Position numbers and translations under genes: made by a program
In this document: positions 1-6,642 of the stretch, one piece after another
How the letters are laid out: every line of letters starts with the position of its first letter
Position numbering within the stretch: the first letter of the stretch is position 1
Notes under the pieces: model-generated
Told to the model about the DNA's origin: nothing
What the model saw: only the letters and a program-made list of their open reading frames with translations
Database searches by the model: none
DNA from: Flavobacteriales bacterium
GTDB lineage: Bacteria > Bacteroidota > Bacteroidia > Flavobacteriales > Flavobacteriaceae
Length of the DNA stretch: 14,730 nt
Direction: 5' to 3'
NCBI GenBank assembly: GCA_003229235.1
Contig: QIIH01000354.1
Coordinates: forward strand, 1 to 14,730

Positions 1-350
1 GCTCTTATGAACATGCTCACTCATAAAACCAAAATTACATATCTTTACCCTACACCCGACGCAGAGCGTCGGGGAATTCTATTGATTAAAGTAGATCGTT
101 CTAAAAAAAACTTAATGATTCCGCCAGTACTAGAAAATGCTTTAAAAAAGCAACCTAAACTTAATACTGCATTTAATGGATTAACTCCCGGAAAACAACG
201 CGAATATGCAGGTCATATCGGTGATGCCAAAAGAGAAGCTACTCAGATCAGTCGTTTGCAAAAAAGTATCCCATGATTTTAACGGGAGTAGGCCTTTACG
301 ACAAATACAAAAATTGTTACGTTTATTGTTTGCAAAATAACATGAAGTGA
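1..350 (+). pseudogene. YdeI/OmpD-associated family protein, 3' end, frameshifted near the C-terminus
   Basis: The open frame enters from the left edge, so the start and N-terminal domain are outside the window; the ATG at 7 is probably internal. The visible part carries the OmdA-type C-terminal region of the YdeI/OmpD-associated family (residues IPPVLENAL, then LTPGKQREYAGHI and an A-K-R-E-A-T stretch around 190-246). The frame stops at TGA 274-276 after LQKSIP. Immediately overlapping, in the frame one base back, 273-350 reads MILTGVGLYDKYK and ends at TGA 348. That sequence looks like the conserved tail of the family (MIL-G-GL-DKYK). Adding one A to the six-A run at 260-265 joins the frames as LQKKYPMILTGVG. 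I infer a one-base deletion, a sequencing error in a homopolymer, or slippage. The family has loose links to cationic-peptide or bacteriocin resistance, but its biochemical role is poorly known. Confidence 0.65.
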
Positions 351-464
351 TCCTCATTGTGCTCATTCACTCAGAGGAAACCTAGAAGTGATCGAGCAGA
401 CGGCTTTTAGGTATGATGATTGATATAGTTATCCTAAATTCTCATAATAATAAATTTATAAAAG

Positions 465-836
465 ATGAAAACAGATAAATACACCAAGGTTATCCTTACT
501 ATTATTGCCATTTTTCTAGGGATAAATACAGTAGAAAAATTAGAGATCGTGCCTAAGGCATTTGCGAACAATCCATCGAGTATGTTCTCAGATATAGAAA
601 CCCCTAGATATGGATTAGTCCCTTTAAATGAAAATGGGCTTATTGACGTTAACATCAAAGACATTAGCACCTACGACGAGCTAAATGTAAATATAAAAGG
701 CATCGATTCTTACGAAAAAATGCCAGTTATTATAAAAGGAATAGATACAACAGACGAACTTGACGTCAATTTGGACGAACTTGGCGGTAACTGGATATCT
801 CCTGGCGGCCCGCTTAAAGTACAGATTCAGAACTAG
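465..836 (+). CDS. Small membrane-anchored protein of unknown function with 13-residue tandem repeats
   Basis: I do not recognise a named family. The 123-residue product has one N-terminal hydrophobic segment (about residues 8-23), either an uncleaved anchor or a signal peptide; a possible cleavage follows A32-F-A-N. A short linker with YGLVPLNENG (49-58) leads into three tandem 13-residue units, at 61-73, 74-86 and 87-99, with a partial fourth starting at D100-V-N-L. The consensus is roughly (D/N)VNIKGID(S/T)YDEL. The alternating polar and aliphatic residues suggest short beta strands. The end is Gly/Pro-rich (GGNWISPGGPLKVQIQ). The rest of the protein is probably outside the cytoplasmic membrane or in the periplasm (inference). 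It lies 86 bases upstream of the sigma-factor gene on the same strand, but an ECF-like promoter between them suggests separate transcription. No terminator is visible after it. Confidence 0.75.
   Translation: MKTDKYTKVILTIIAIFLGINTVEKLEIVPKAFANNPSSMFSDIETPRYGLVPLNENGLIDVNIKDISTYDELNVNIKGIDSYEKMPVIIKGIDTTDELDVNLDELGGNWISPGGPLKVQIQN
645..761 (+). repeat. Three 39-bp in-frame tandem units encoding a 13-residue repeat
   Basis: Units are 645-683, 684-722 and 723-761, with a partial fourth from 762. The period is clear in protein (VNIK-I-(S/T)-Y/T-DEL), but the DNA units have diverged strongly, so this is an old duplication kept by selection on the protein rather than a recent slippage array. Confidence 0.75.
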
Positions 837-868
837 TTGGATTAATTTTTTGCAATAATTCTTAAAAG

Positions 869-896
869 GCTGTAACAATCGATACAGCATCTCTAC
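869..896 (+). promoter_or_regulatory. Candidate ECF-type promoter with overlapping 6-bp dyad upstream of the sigma-factor gene
   Basis: TGTAACA (871-877) resembles the GTAAC-type -35 element of many ECF sigma promoters, and CATCTCTAC (888-896) lies where a -10 could be. The spacing (about 11-14 bases, depending on the -10 chosen) is on the short side. The same stretch contains a perfect dyad, GCTGTA (869-874) and TACAGC (883-888), with an 8-base spacer. This would fit autoregulation by the ECF factor, possibly with a second regulator, but that is inference. Confidence 0.35.
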
Positions 897-922
897 TTAT
901 TGTATAACTAACTATCAACCTA

Positions 923-1417
923 TTGAACAAAGAACTGGAACATAATTTTGTTAAGCAACTGGAGGAAAACCAGAATGTGGTACACAAAATTTGCAGATTA
1001 TATACGCGCAATCAAGACGCGCACAATGATTTGTTTCAGGAAATTACTATCCAATTGTGGAAGGCTTTCCCCAAATTTAGGGGTGAAGCAAAGTTTAGCA
1101 CTTGGATGTATAGAGTTGCCTTAAATACAGCAATTACCCTATACAGAAAAAAGAAACGAGGTATACAAACCCAAGATTATGAGAGCATAAGCTTTAAGAT
1201 AGCATCTGTAGCTTACGACGACACTATCGAGGAACAGCTAAAGCTTATGTATGTAGCTGTTAAAGATTTGAACGATATAGACAAGGCTTTAGTTTTCTTG
1301 TATTTAGAAGACAAATCATATCGCGAAATTTCTGAAACTATGGGTATATCCGAAGTTAACGCTAGGGTAAAAATGAATCGTATTAAAGAGAAGCTACGTA
1401 AAATACTTAATCCGTAA
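923..1417 (+). CDS. RNA polymerase sigma factor, ECF subfamily (sigma-70 family)
   Basis: This 164-residue protein has the usual length and two-domain layout of an ECF sigma factor, which directs RNA polymerase to a small set of promoters. Region 2 covers about residues 6-80: DLFQEITIQLWKAF (37-50) is the core-binding and -10 helix area, and FRGEAKFSTWMYRVALNTA (52-70) is the typical region 2.3/2.4. Region 4 covers about 105-162, with the helix-turn-helix YREISETMGIS and following residues (133-158) for -35 recognition. The start is TTG at 923; an in-frame stop at 905 leaves no upstream ATG, and the N-terminus from here fits the family. No Shine-Dalgarno is visible, as is normal in Bacteroidota. 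The membrane-protein gene starts 5 bases after the stop, so the two are almost certainly co-transcribed. The signal it responds to cannot be read from the sequence. Confidence 0.93.
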   Translation: MNKELEHNFVKQLEENQNVVHKICRLYTRNQDAHNDLFQEITIQLWKAFPKFRGEAKFSTWMYRVALNTAITLYRKKKRGIQTQDYESISFKIASVAYDDTIEEQLKLMYVAVKDLNDIDKALVFLYLEDKSYREISETMGISEVNARVKMNRIKEKLRKILNP

Positions 1418-1422
1418 CCACT

Positions 1423-2073
1423 ATGGATCAATTAGAATTATTAAAAAAAGAATGGAAAAATAGAGAACAGGATTTCCCGGTTCTTTCTTTTGACGAGATC
1501 TACAAAATGCTACTCAAGAAATCTTCGAGTGTTATAAAATGGATCTTTATTATTAGCATAATCGAGATTGCATTCTGGATTGGACTCAATTTTCTGATAC
1601 CCGAATCTAGCAAGCAGATTAATGCAGAGATGGGTCTGGATCTTTCTTTTATAGTCTTTAACATAATCCATTACTGCATATTTGCCTTTTTTATAATCTT
1701 ATTTTATAAAAATTACCAAGCCATTCAAATAACCGATTCTGTTAAGGACTTAATGCAAAAGATTCTTAAAACTAGACGTACGGTGCGATACTTTGTATAT
1801 TATAATGTTGGTGCGGCCATCGTGTCTATGATCGCTGTAAACATCTACTATTATACACATAAAGAAAAACTCTTTGAGGTTCTATCAGTGAATTTTGAAG
1901 ATATAGGTACAAATTTAACCATCGATCAATTCACTACTGTGTTTTTTGGAGCTCAAGTAGTTGTAGGTATTCTCTTAATTGGCTTTATTGCGTTTATTTA
2001 TTATTTGGTTTACGGGCTTATGTTGCGCAGGTTAAAGCACAATTATGTAGAACTTAAAAAAATGGAGGATTAA
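1423..2073 (+). CDS. Four-helix membrane protein encoded with the ECF sigma factor
   Basis: The 216-residue product has a charged cytoplasmic N-terminus (LELLKKEWKNREQDFP, 4-19), then four predicted transmembrane segments at about 37-59, 74-95, 123-144 and 172-202, and a basic C-terminal tail. Related flavobacterial proteins are common directly after ECF sigma genes and have been misannotated as beta-carotene monooxygenase; nothing here supports an enzyme. By position it could be the membrane regulator (anti-sigma-like) of the preceding sigma factor, with the N-terminal tail as the sigma-binding part. That is inference: no zinc-binding anti-sigma motif (HxxxCxxC) is present. Its stop codon TAA (2071-2073) overlaps that of the convergent acyltransferase gene within the tetranucleotide TTAA. 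Confidence 0.85.
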   Translation: MDQLELLKKEWKNREQDFPVLSFDEIYKMLLKKSSSVIKWIFIISIIEIAFWIGLNFLIPESSKQINAEMGLDLSFIVFNIIHYCIFAFFIILFYKNYQAIQITDSVKDLMQKILKTRRTVRYFVYYNVGAAIVSMIAVNIYYYTHKEKLFEVLSVNFEDIGTNLTIDQFTTVFFGAQVVVGILLIGFIAFIYYLVYGLMLRRLKHNYVELKKMED

Positions 2074-2876
2074 GAATTTTTGTACTCGCGTTGCTTGTTG
2101 AGTTCTTCTTCTTTTAACAATTCTTCTTTCGAAATTACCTTTAAAAGTGAAGGATGCTGCTCAATAGCAAATTGCAGGGCTTCTACAATTTCTTCTACAG
2201 TGTCGTTTTCGTAGTCAATTTGCATAGGAGGTTTAATTATCATCGACTGTAAAATACCTCGCTTTTTTATCCGCAGACCTTTTTTGTCAAAAGAGCGTCT
2301 AAATCCATCAATAACAACAGGTACTACAATAGGTTTATTCTTTTTGATAATATGAGCTGTACCTCTTCTTATAGGCTTCCATGGTTTTGTTGTTCCCTGC
2401 GGAAAGGTAACAACCCACCCATCGTTTAAGGCTACTTGAATATTATTAACATCACTCAATTTTACTTGACGGTTTATATCTTTTCCTTCTGCCCGCCATG
2501 TTCGCTCTATACTTACAGATCCCGTATAGGCCATTATTTTTGGCAATAATCCAGATTTCATAGTTTCTTTGGCAGCTACAAAGTAAAAATTAAGCTTTGG
2601 CCTCCAGAGATACCCTATGTTTTTAATATTATCTACACGCCCGCTCAACCCTGCATTAAAAACATGGAACATTGCAACCACATCTGCAAAATAAGTTTGA
2701 TGATTAGAGACAAAAAGCACATTAGTATCTGGCAGCTCTTTAAGAATCTCAGAGCCTTCTATTTTCAATTCGTTAAAACCTTTAAATCTTTGATGCGTGA
2801 GCGAACCCAAAATCCTTATAAGCCAGAGCTTTACAAATAGAATATGTCCGAATGGATTTTTTTTAAAAAGGCCCAT
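2070..2876 (-). CDS. Lysophospholipid acyltransferase family protein (PlsC-like)
   Basis: The PlsC/LPLAT family transfers acyl groups to lysophosphatidic acid or related acceptors at the inner face of the cytoplasmic membrane. The 268-residue length fits. Motif I is SNHQTYFAD (57-65), motif III is FPQGTTKPW (158-166), and motif IV is IVVPVVIDGF just downstream. N-terminal hydrophobic residues (12-26) may anchor it. Two motif details are non-standard: the distance from catalytic His59 to Asp65 is five residues rather than the usual four (HX4D), and the usual FPEGTR glutamate is Gln160. I believe close flavobacterial homologues share this variant form, but cannot check. It may therefore act on a different substrate, such as an amino lipid. 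It lies 47 bases after the Nudix gene on the same strand and has its own promoter. The C-terminal tail is Glu/Lys-rich. Confidence 0.88.
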   Translation of the reverse strand: MGLFKKNPFGHILFVKLWLIRILGSLTHQRFKGFNELKIEGSEILKELPDTNVLFVSNHQTYFADVVAMFHVFNAGLSGRVDNIKNIGYLWRPKLNFYFVAAKETMKSGLLPKIMAYTGSVSIERTWRAEGKDINRQVKLSDVNNIQVALNDGWVVTFPQGTTKPWKPIRRGTAHIIKKNKPIVVPVVIDGFRRSFDKKGLRIKKRGILQSMIIKPPMQIDYENDTVEEIVEALQFAIEQHPSLLKVISKEELLKEEELNKQREYKNS

Positions 2877-2903
2877 GTATTAAATTAGTCGTTTTGCAGA
2901 GTT

Positions 2904-2931
2904 CAAATATACAAAAATGCGGTTTATACAA
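2904..2931 (-). promoter_or_regulatory. Bacteroidota-type primary sigma promoter for the acyltransferase gene
   Basis: On the minus strand, TTG (2931-2929) is followed by exactly 17 bases and then TATATTTG (2911-2904), a full match to the TAnnTTTG -7 consensus of Bacteroidota. The predicted transcription start is about 25 bases before the ATG at 2876. The -33 TTG overlaps the last codons of the Nudix gene, so the acyltransferase can be transcribed independently of it. Confidence 0.6.
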
Positions 2932-3565
2932 GACGCTTAAGAAGGGCTCGTACTTCACTTAGCATCATAGCCGTCGCACCCCACACAATATGATCATTTA
3001 GCAAATATGCAGGCACATCTATCTCTGTAGCATACGAAGTGCTTAGTTTTCTGGATGTTATAACTGTATCATCCAGAAAATCTGAGAGTGCAACCTGAAC
3101 CAAGGCTTCTACTTCACTCTTTTGAATTACGAACTCTGGAGTTATTTTGGCTATACCCAAATAAGGATGAACAAAAAAGTTGCTGGGCGGAATGTAAATA
3201 TTTGTTAATTGCTTTAATACAGTTACTTGGCTTTGAGGCACCCCGATTTCTTCTTCTGTTTCCCTTAGGGCAGTATGCTCTAAATTACGATCTTCTGGTT
3301 CGCTTTTGCCTCCTGGAAAACCAATTTGAGCAGAATGCACTCCATTGTAAGTTCGTCTTAAAATAAGGGCCAAATTAGTTTTTTGATTTGCATCGGGGTA
3401 AAACAATACCAAAACCCCAGCATGCTTGGCCGAATTAGAAGCCTCGGCTTGAGTTTTTAGCTCTTTTAACCGTTCAATTGGAGCCATTTTTAACTGTTCA
3501 CTTTGACCAGGCAAAGGGAGATTTGTTATTTTTACAATACTTTTATGAAACTCACTAAATAGCAT
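2924..3565 (-). CDS. Nudix hydrolase, coenzyme A pyrophosphatase type
   Basis: This 213-residue protein most resembles the NudL/NUDT7 group, which cleaves CoA and acyl-CoA into phosphopantetheine and 3',5'-ADP in a metal-dependent reaction in the cytoplasm. The group signature precedes the Nudix box: LILRRTYNGVHSAQIGFPGG (67-86). The box continues with KSEPED (87-92) and RETEEEIG (101-108), where Glu105 and Glu106 are the expected metal ligands. The extra residues between the glycines and the RE helix are normal for this group. The later YIPPSNFFVHPYLG (124-137) and VWGATAMMLSE (194-204) are also typical. The start at 3565 gives the usual N-terminus (MLFSEFHKSIVKI). It lies two bases from the divergent cyclophilin start, so its promoter must be inside that gene. 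CoA and acyl-chain turnover next to an acyltransferase is suggestive but unproven. Confidence 0.9.
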   Translation of the reverse strand: MLFSEFHKSIVKITNLPLPGQSEQLKMAPIERLKELKTQAEASNSAKHAGVLVLFYPDANQKTNLALILRRTYNGVHSAQIGFPGGKSEPEDRNLEHTALRETEEEIGVPQSQVTVLKQLTNIYIPPSNFFVHPYLGIAKITPEFVIQKSEVEALVQVALSDFLDDTVITSRKLSTSYATEIDVPAYLLNDHIVWGATAMMLSEVRALLKRLV

Positions 3566-3567
3566 TT

Positions 3568-4281
3568 ATGGGACGATTGTGGTTATTTTTTGGAGTGCTT
3601 TTTATTTTATTCAATTGTGAAGATAGTAAAAAAGGCACTGCACCTGTTAGCAAACAAACTGCCAAAACCGCAGAGGATTCTATCAAACAAAAAAATAAAA
3701 CTCTTAAACCAAAGAGGGCATATAGCCTACCCCTTTTAAACGAACAAAATGCCGATAGTCTGCTATTAGAATACGGCAAAAAAAACCGAGAAACCAAGGC
3801 CGTTATTAAAACTACTTTTGGCGACATTTTTATTGAACTCTTTAACGAAACACCTATTCACCGCGCAAATTTTGTGTATTTGGCCAAACATGCATATTTC
3901 GACGATACATTCTTTCATAGAGTGGTTCCAAACTTTATTATTCAAGCTGGGAGTAGCGATAATGCGTCCACTAATAAAAAGCGAGCAAAAATTGGCAAGT
4001 ACCGCTTAAGTGCCGAACTTAATGGTAACAGAAAACATACTCGAGGCACTTTATCTGGCGCAAAACAGTATCGCGAAAATCCAGATAAAAAGTCGGCAGC
4101 TTACGAATTTTTTATTTTTCTTGGACCAGACAAAAGCACCAGTCATTTAAACGGAAACTATACTATTTTTGGAAGGGTTACAAAAGGCATGGATGTAGTC
4201 GATCAAATAGCACAACTCCCTTCTGATAAAGGCGAATGGCCTTTGAATAACGTTTATATTTCTGTACAATTAATCGATTAA
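3568..4281 (+). CDS. Cyclophilin-type peptidyl-prolyl cis-trans isomerase, lipoprotein
   Basis: This protein catalyses proline isomerisation to help proteins fold, here outside the cytoplasm. The N-terminus is a lipoprotein signal: a hydrophobic stretch (4-15) followed by LFNC, giving lipidated Cys17. A Lys/Thr-rich linker follows to about residue 75, then the cyclophilin domain (78-237). Key residues are the catalytic Arg118 in FFHRVVPNFIIQAG (115-128), the FFIFLG strand (181-186) and the HLNGNYTIFGRV loop (193-204). The Trp that contacts cyclosporin in human CypA is His193 here, as in many bacterial forms. At 237 residues it is a single-domain, full-length protein. The start at 3568 is fixed by the lipobox. 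It is monocistronic and faces the TRIC gene 33 bases downstream. That gap has only weak hairpins and no T-run. Confidence 0.93.
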   Translation: MGRLWLFFGVLFILFNCEDSKKGTAPVSKQTAKTAEDSIKQKNKTLKPKRAYSLPLLNEQNADSLLLEYGKKNRETKAVIKTTFGDIFIELFNETPIHRANFVYLAKHAYFDDTFFHRVVPNFIIQAGSSDNASTNKKRAKIGKYRLSAELNGNRKHTRGTLSGAKQYRENPDKKSAAYEFFIFLGPDKSTSHLNGNYTIFGRVTKGMDVVDQIAQLPSDKGEWPLNNVYISVQLID

Positions 4282-4314
4282 TTATTTCTTCCTTCCTCAG
4301 AACCTGAGTTCGAC

Positions 4315-4923
4315 CTAAGGTTTAGAATAAATACTAGGCAATGACAGCTTAAACAACACTGCCAACAAACGAATCCCTATAATAATCACGCCTGCTATTA
4401 CAACTACGATCTCTGGAGGCAATGTAGTTCGAATAAGTAAAAAGTAGGCACTTCCACCAACTATACAGGCTGTGGCATAAATCTCTTTTCTGAAAATAAT
4501 CGGAATTTCGTTGCATAATATATCACGAATAACTCCGCCAAAACAGGCAGACATTGTTCCAAGCCCCACGCAAATAAAAGGATGAAATCCAGCTTCTATT
4601 CCCTTTTCTACCCCTATAATTGTGTAAAGTGCGATGCCAATGGTATCGAACAAAAAAAGCGAGCGCCGTACATAGGATAACTTTTTTCTAAATATAACAG
4701 CCAAGACAGCCGCGCCCAGTATTACATATAGATAACTTAAATCACCCATCCAAAAAACTGGAGTATCGATGAGTAAATCGCGTAGTGTACCACCTCCAAC
4801 GGCAGTAACAAAAGCGATAATAAAAATTCCGAAAGGATCCATTTGCTTTTTTAACGCTGTGAGTACACCCGATATTGAGAAAGACACAGTGCCCAGCAAA
4901 TCAATCAAAAATATAAGGCTCAT
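4315..4923 (-). CDS. Trimeric intracellular cation (TRIC) channel family protein (UPF0126/YicG)
   Basis: The 202-residue polytopic protein belongs to the bacterial TRIC/UPF0126 family, homotrimeric cation channels (K+ and Na+ in characterised members) in the cytoplasmic membrane. The family shows internal duplication: repeat one contains DPFGIFIIAFVTAVGGGTLRD (29-49) and repeat two contains FDTIG (92-96) and FGGVIRDIL (128-136). The paired GGGxxRD and FGGxxRD motifs kink the pore helices. A seventh helix lies at about 171-192. Length and motifs are complete. The ATG (4923-4921) overlaps the TGA of the upstream RDD gene by the sequence ATGA, so translation is probably coupled and both are one transcript. 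Some relatives are annotated as amino-acid transporters; the substrate is not determined here. Confidence 0.92.
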   Translation of the reverse strand: MSLIFLIDLLGTVSFSISGVLTALKKQMDPFGIFIIAFVTAVGGGTLRDLLIDTPVFWMGDLSYLYVILGAAVLAVIFRKKLSYVRRSLFLFDTIGIALYTIIGVEKGIEAGFHPFICVGLGTMSACFGGVIRDILCNEIPIIFRKEIYATACIVGGSAYFLLIRTTLPPEIVVVIAGVIIIGIRLLAVLFKLSLPSIYSKP

Positions 4924-5642
4924 AATTGCTGTGTGTAATAGTTGTAATCCTTAAGAACAACGTCTATAAATTGTTTGTCATAAAATTGGGACTGTGTCCC
5001 AATGATACTCTCCACCTTTACTCTTAAAACATTTAAAGTCTTATAGTCGCTCGATTTAACAGCGATTTGATAGGTTTCCTTTATGAGTCTTACATCTTTG
5101 TCTGTCAACATAGTTACAGTGCTAAAGACTGGGGAATAATCGTCTGTAATCTCCTCAAGTATAGTATTGGATATTTTTATGCGCTGTTTTGTACTAATAA
5201 CGACAGTTCCTGCAGCGGCATCTCCCACAGATTGACCCTTTTCAGAAAAAATGATCGCTAACAAACCAACGGCTGGGAAAAACCATAAATCGACCATGCG
5301 AAGCATCCAGCGCACCAAATAATTAGACCAATGCACGGGAGATCCATCTACGCGCACCACTCGCGTTTTAACTATCATTTTACCAACTGTTCTCCCGTTA
5401 AAAATAATGTGCATTAGCAAAGAATAAAACATTACTGGTAAAAACAACAACGATTGTACTCCATAAATAGTCCAATCGTCATCAAAAATTTCGCTGGCTA
5501 TAGAGGTCACTAAATCAATTACATACAGATACAAAAAGAAGATAAATAGATCGATGGCCAAGGCCAAAATTCGCTCCCCAATGCTCACGACTGTATAGCC
5601 TAAATTTACATTTTGAGTAGTGTTAATTTGTAAGTTTGCCAT
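4920..5642 (-). CDS. RDD family membrane protein with C-terminal cytoplasmic extension
   Basis: I place the start at 5642 (MANLQINTTQNVNLGYTVVSIGERILA), giving 240 residues. The open frame runs upstream to 5756, but those 38 residues lie under the divergent SpoIIM-family gene and do not look like this family. The RDD domain spans about 15-150: ERILALAIDLFIFFLYLY (23-40) is the first helix with the signature Arg and Asp, followed by helix two (60-82), FNGRTVGKMIVKTRVVRVDG (81-100) and RWMLRMVDLW (111-120) with a third helix, ending in GDAAAGTVVI (140-149). The remaining 90 residues are soluble, charged and probably helical. RDD proteins are often placed in transport, with some reported as Na+/H+ antiporters, but most are uncharacterised. 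Being divergent from a SpoIIM gene is a frequent arrangement and links it to the MoxR/DUF58 block. It overlaps the TRIC gene by 4 bases. Confidence 0.88.
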   Translation of the reverse strand: MANLQINTTQNVNLGYTVVSIGERILALAIDLFIFFLYLYVIDLVTSIASEIFDDDWTIYGVQSLLFLPVMFYSLLMHIIFNGRTVGKMIVKTRVVRVDGSPVHWSNYLVRWMLRMVDLWFFPAVGLLAIIFSEKGQSVGDAAAGTVVISTKQRIKISNTILEEITDDYSPVFSTVTMLTDKDVRLIKETYQIAVKSSDYKTLNVLRVKVESIIGTQSQFYDKQFIDVVLKDYNYYTQQL

Positions 5643-5665
5643 TTGCCAGCAAGTGTTTATCTTTA
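5635..5665 (+). promoter_or_regulatory. Candidate promoter for the SpoIIM-MoxR-DUF58 operon
   Basis: TTTG (5635-5638) is followed by 19 bases and TATCTTTA (5658-5665), one base off the TAnnTTTG consensus. The start codon at 5680 is 14 bases beyond it. The element sits in the 37-base gap to the divergent RDD gene, and the -33 lies inside the RDD 5' end, so the two transcripts could interfere or be co-regulated. Confidence 0.4.
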
Positions 5666-5679
5666 GTGAAAAATTTTTA

Positions 5680-6642
5680 ATGCGAGAAGCAGCATTCGTT
5701 AAGCAAAATAAGGAAAAATGGATTGCTTTTGAAAAAGCAATCACCTTAAAATCCAAAATAAATCCAGATACGCTAGCAGATCATTACATTCACTTAACGA
5801 ATGATTTGGCTTACGCACAAACCTATTACCCAGAAAGTAAAACACTGCTGTACCTTAACTCGCTAACTTCGCAAGCGCATCAGCAAATCTACAAGAATAA
5901 AAAGGAGAGTAAAAACAGAGTGATTTCTTTTTGGAAAGAAGAATTCCCATTATTCTTTTATGGATATCAAAAACAACTCCTTTACGCTTTTTTGATTTTT
6001 ATCATCGCCGTAGCCATTGGAGCGGTTTCTGCCGCAAACGACGACTCTTTTGTTAGGTTAGTTTTAGGAGATGCTTATGTAAATAAAACAATTAGTAATA
6101 TAGAAAGTGGCGACCCAACAGCTATCTATAAAAGCGGAGGAGAGTTCGGAACTTTTGTCGCAATTACGGTGAATAATATTAGAGTTGCAATAATTGCATT
6201 TGCTATGGGGGTGCTAACTTCTGTTGGCACCGGGCTTGTACTCTTTAGTAACGGAGTGATGGTAGGTGCATTTTTTACCTTCTTTTATATGAGAGATGTG
6301 TTTTGGGAAGCATCCAAAAATATTTGGCTGCATGGTACTATTGAGTTATCGGTTATTGTGATTGCTGGTTGTGCTGGGATTGTAATGGGTAATAGTATTT
6401 TGTTTCCTAAAACTTTTAGTAGGCGATTGTCGTTTGTTAAAGGAGCCAAAGACGGTCTTAAAATTGTGATTAGCACCCTGCCATTTTTTATCATTGCAGG
6501 ATTTATCGAAGGTTTTATTACTCGGTACAGTAACATGCCAATATGGCTAGCTTTAACAATTATTACAGCCTCGTTATTTCTTATTATTTACTATTATATT
6601 ATTTACCCTATTAAACTACACAGAGCCTATGAGCAAGCCTAG
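5680..6642 (+). CDS. Stage II sporulation protein M (SpoIIM) family integral membrane protein
   Basis: The 320-residue start at 5680 (MREAAFVKQNKEKWIAFEKAI) matches the family N-terminus; the 20 extra residues of the longer frame from 5620 overlap the divergent RDD gene and are unlikely. A soluble helical N-terminal part (1-95) precedes about six membrane helices (roughly 100-119, 158-180, 184-204, 218-240, 263-282 and 288-310). Conserved features include GAFFTFF (196-202) and WLHGTIELSVIVIAG (216-230). In Bacillus, SpoIIM is part of the engulfment peptidoglycan machinery, but Bacteroidota are not known to form spores, so here it has another membrane role, probably with the MoxR and DUF58 partners encoded downstream. 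Its stop overlaps the next gene's start by 14 bases. Confidence 0.88.
   Translation: MREAAFVKQNKEKWIAFEKAITLKSKINPDTLADHYIHLTNDLAYAQTYYPESKTLLYLNSLTSQAHQQIYKNKKESKNRVISFWKEEFPLFFYGYQKQLLYAFLIFIIAVAIGAVSAANDDSFVRLVLGDAYVNKTISNIESGDPTAIYKSGGEFGTFVAITVNNIRVAIIAFAMGVLTSVGTGLVLFSNGVMVGAFFTFFYMRDVFWEASKNIWLHGTIELSVIVIAGCAGIVMGNSILFPKTFSRRLSFVKGAKDGLKIVISTLPFFIIAGFIEGFITRYSNMPIWLALTIITASLFLIIYYYIIYPIKLHRAYEQA

Noticed and set aside
344..393. Nine-base direct repeat GAAGTGATC at 344-352 and 385-393, like a target-site duplication around a small insertion.
   Set aside because: Only 32 bases lie between the copies, with no inverted ends or transposase remnant; chance is as likely.
3538..3545. TACTTTTA as the -7 element of the cyclophilin gene.
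   Set aside because: The nearest TTG is only 12 bases upstream, outside the usual spacing.
4296..4322. Hairpins CTCAG/CTGAG and AACCT/AGGTT between the convergent cyclophilin and TRIC genes as a terminator.
   Set aside because: Stems are only 5 bases, mutually exclusive, and lack a T-run on either strand.
5643..5756. N-terminal extension of the RDD protein and the matching 20-residue extension of the SpoIIM protein.
   Set aside because: The extensions only arise because the two divergent 5' ends overlap in open frames; family N-termini start at 5642 and 5680.
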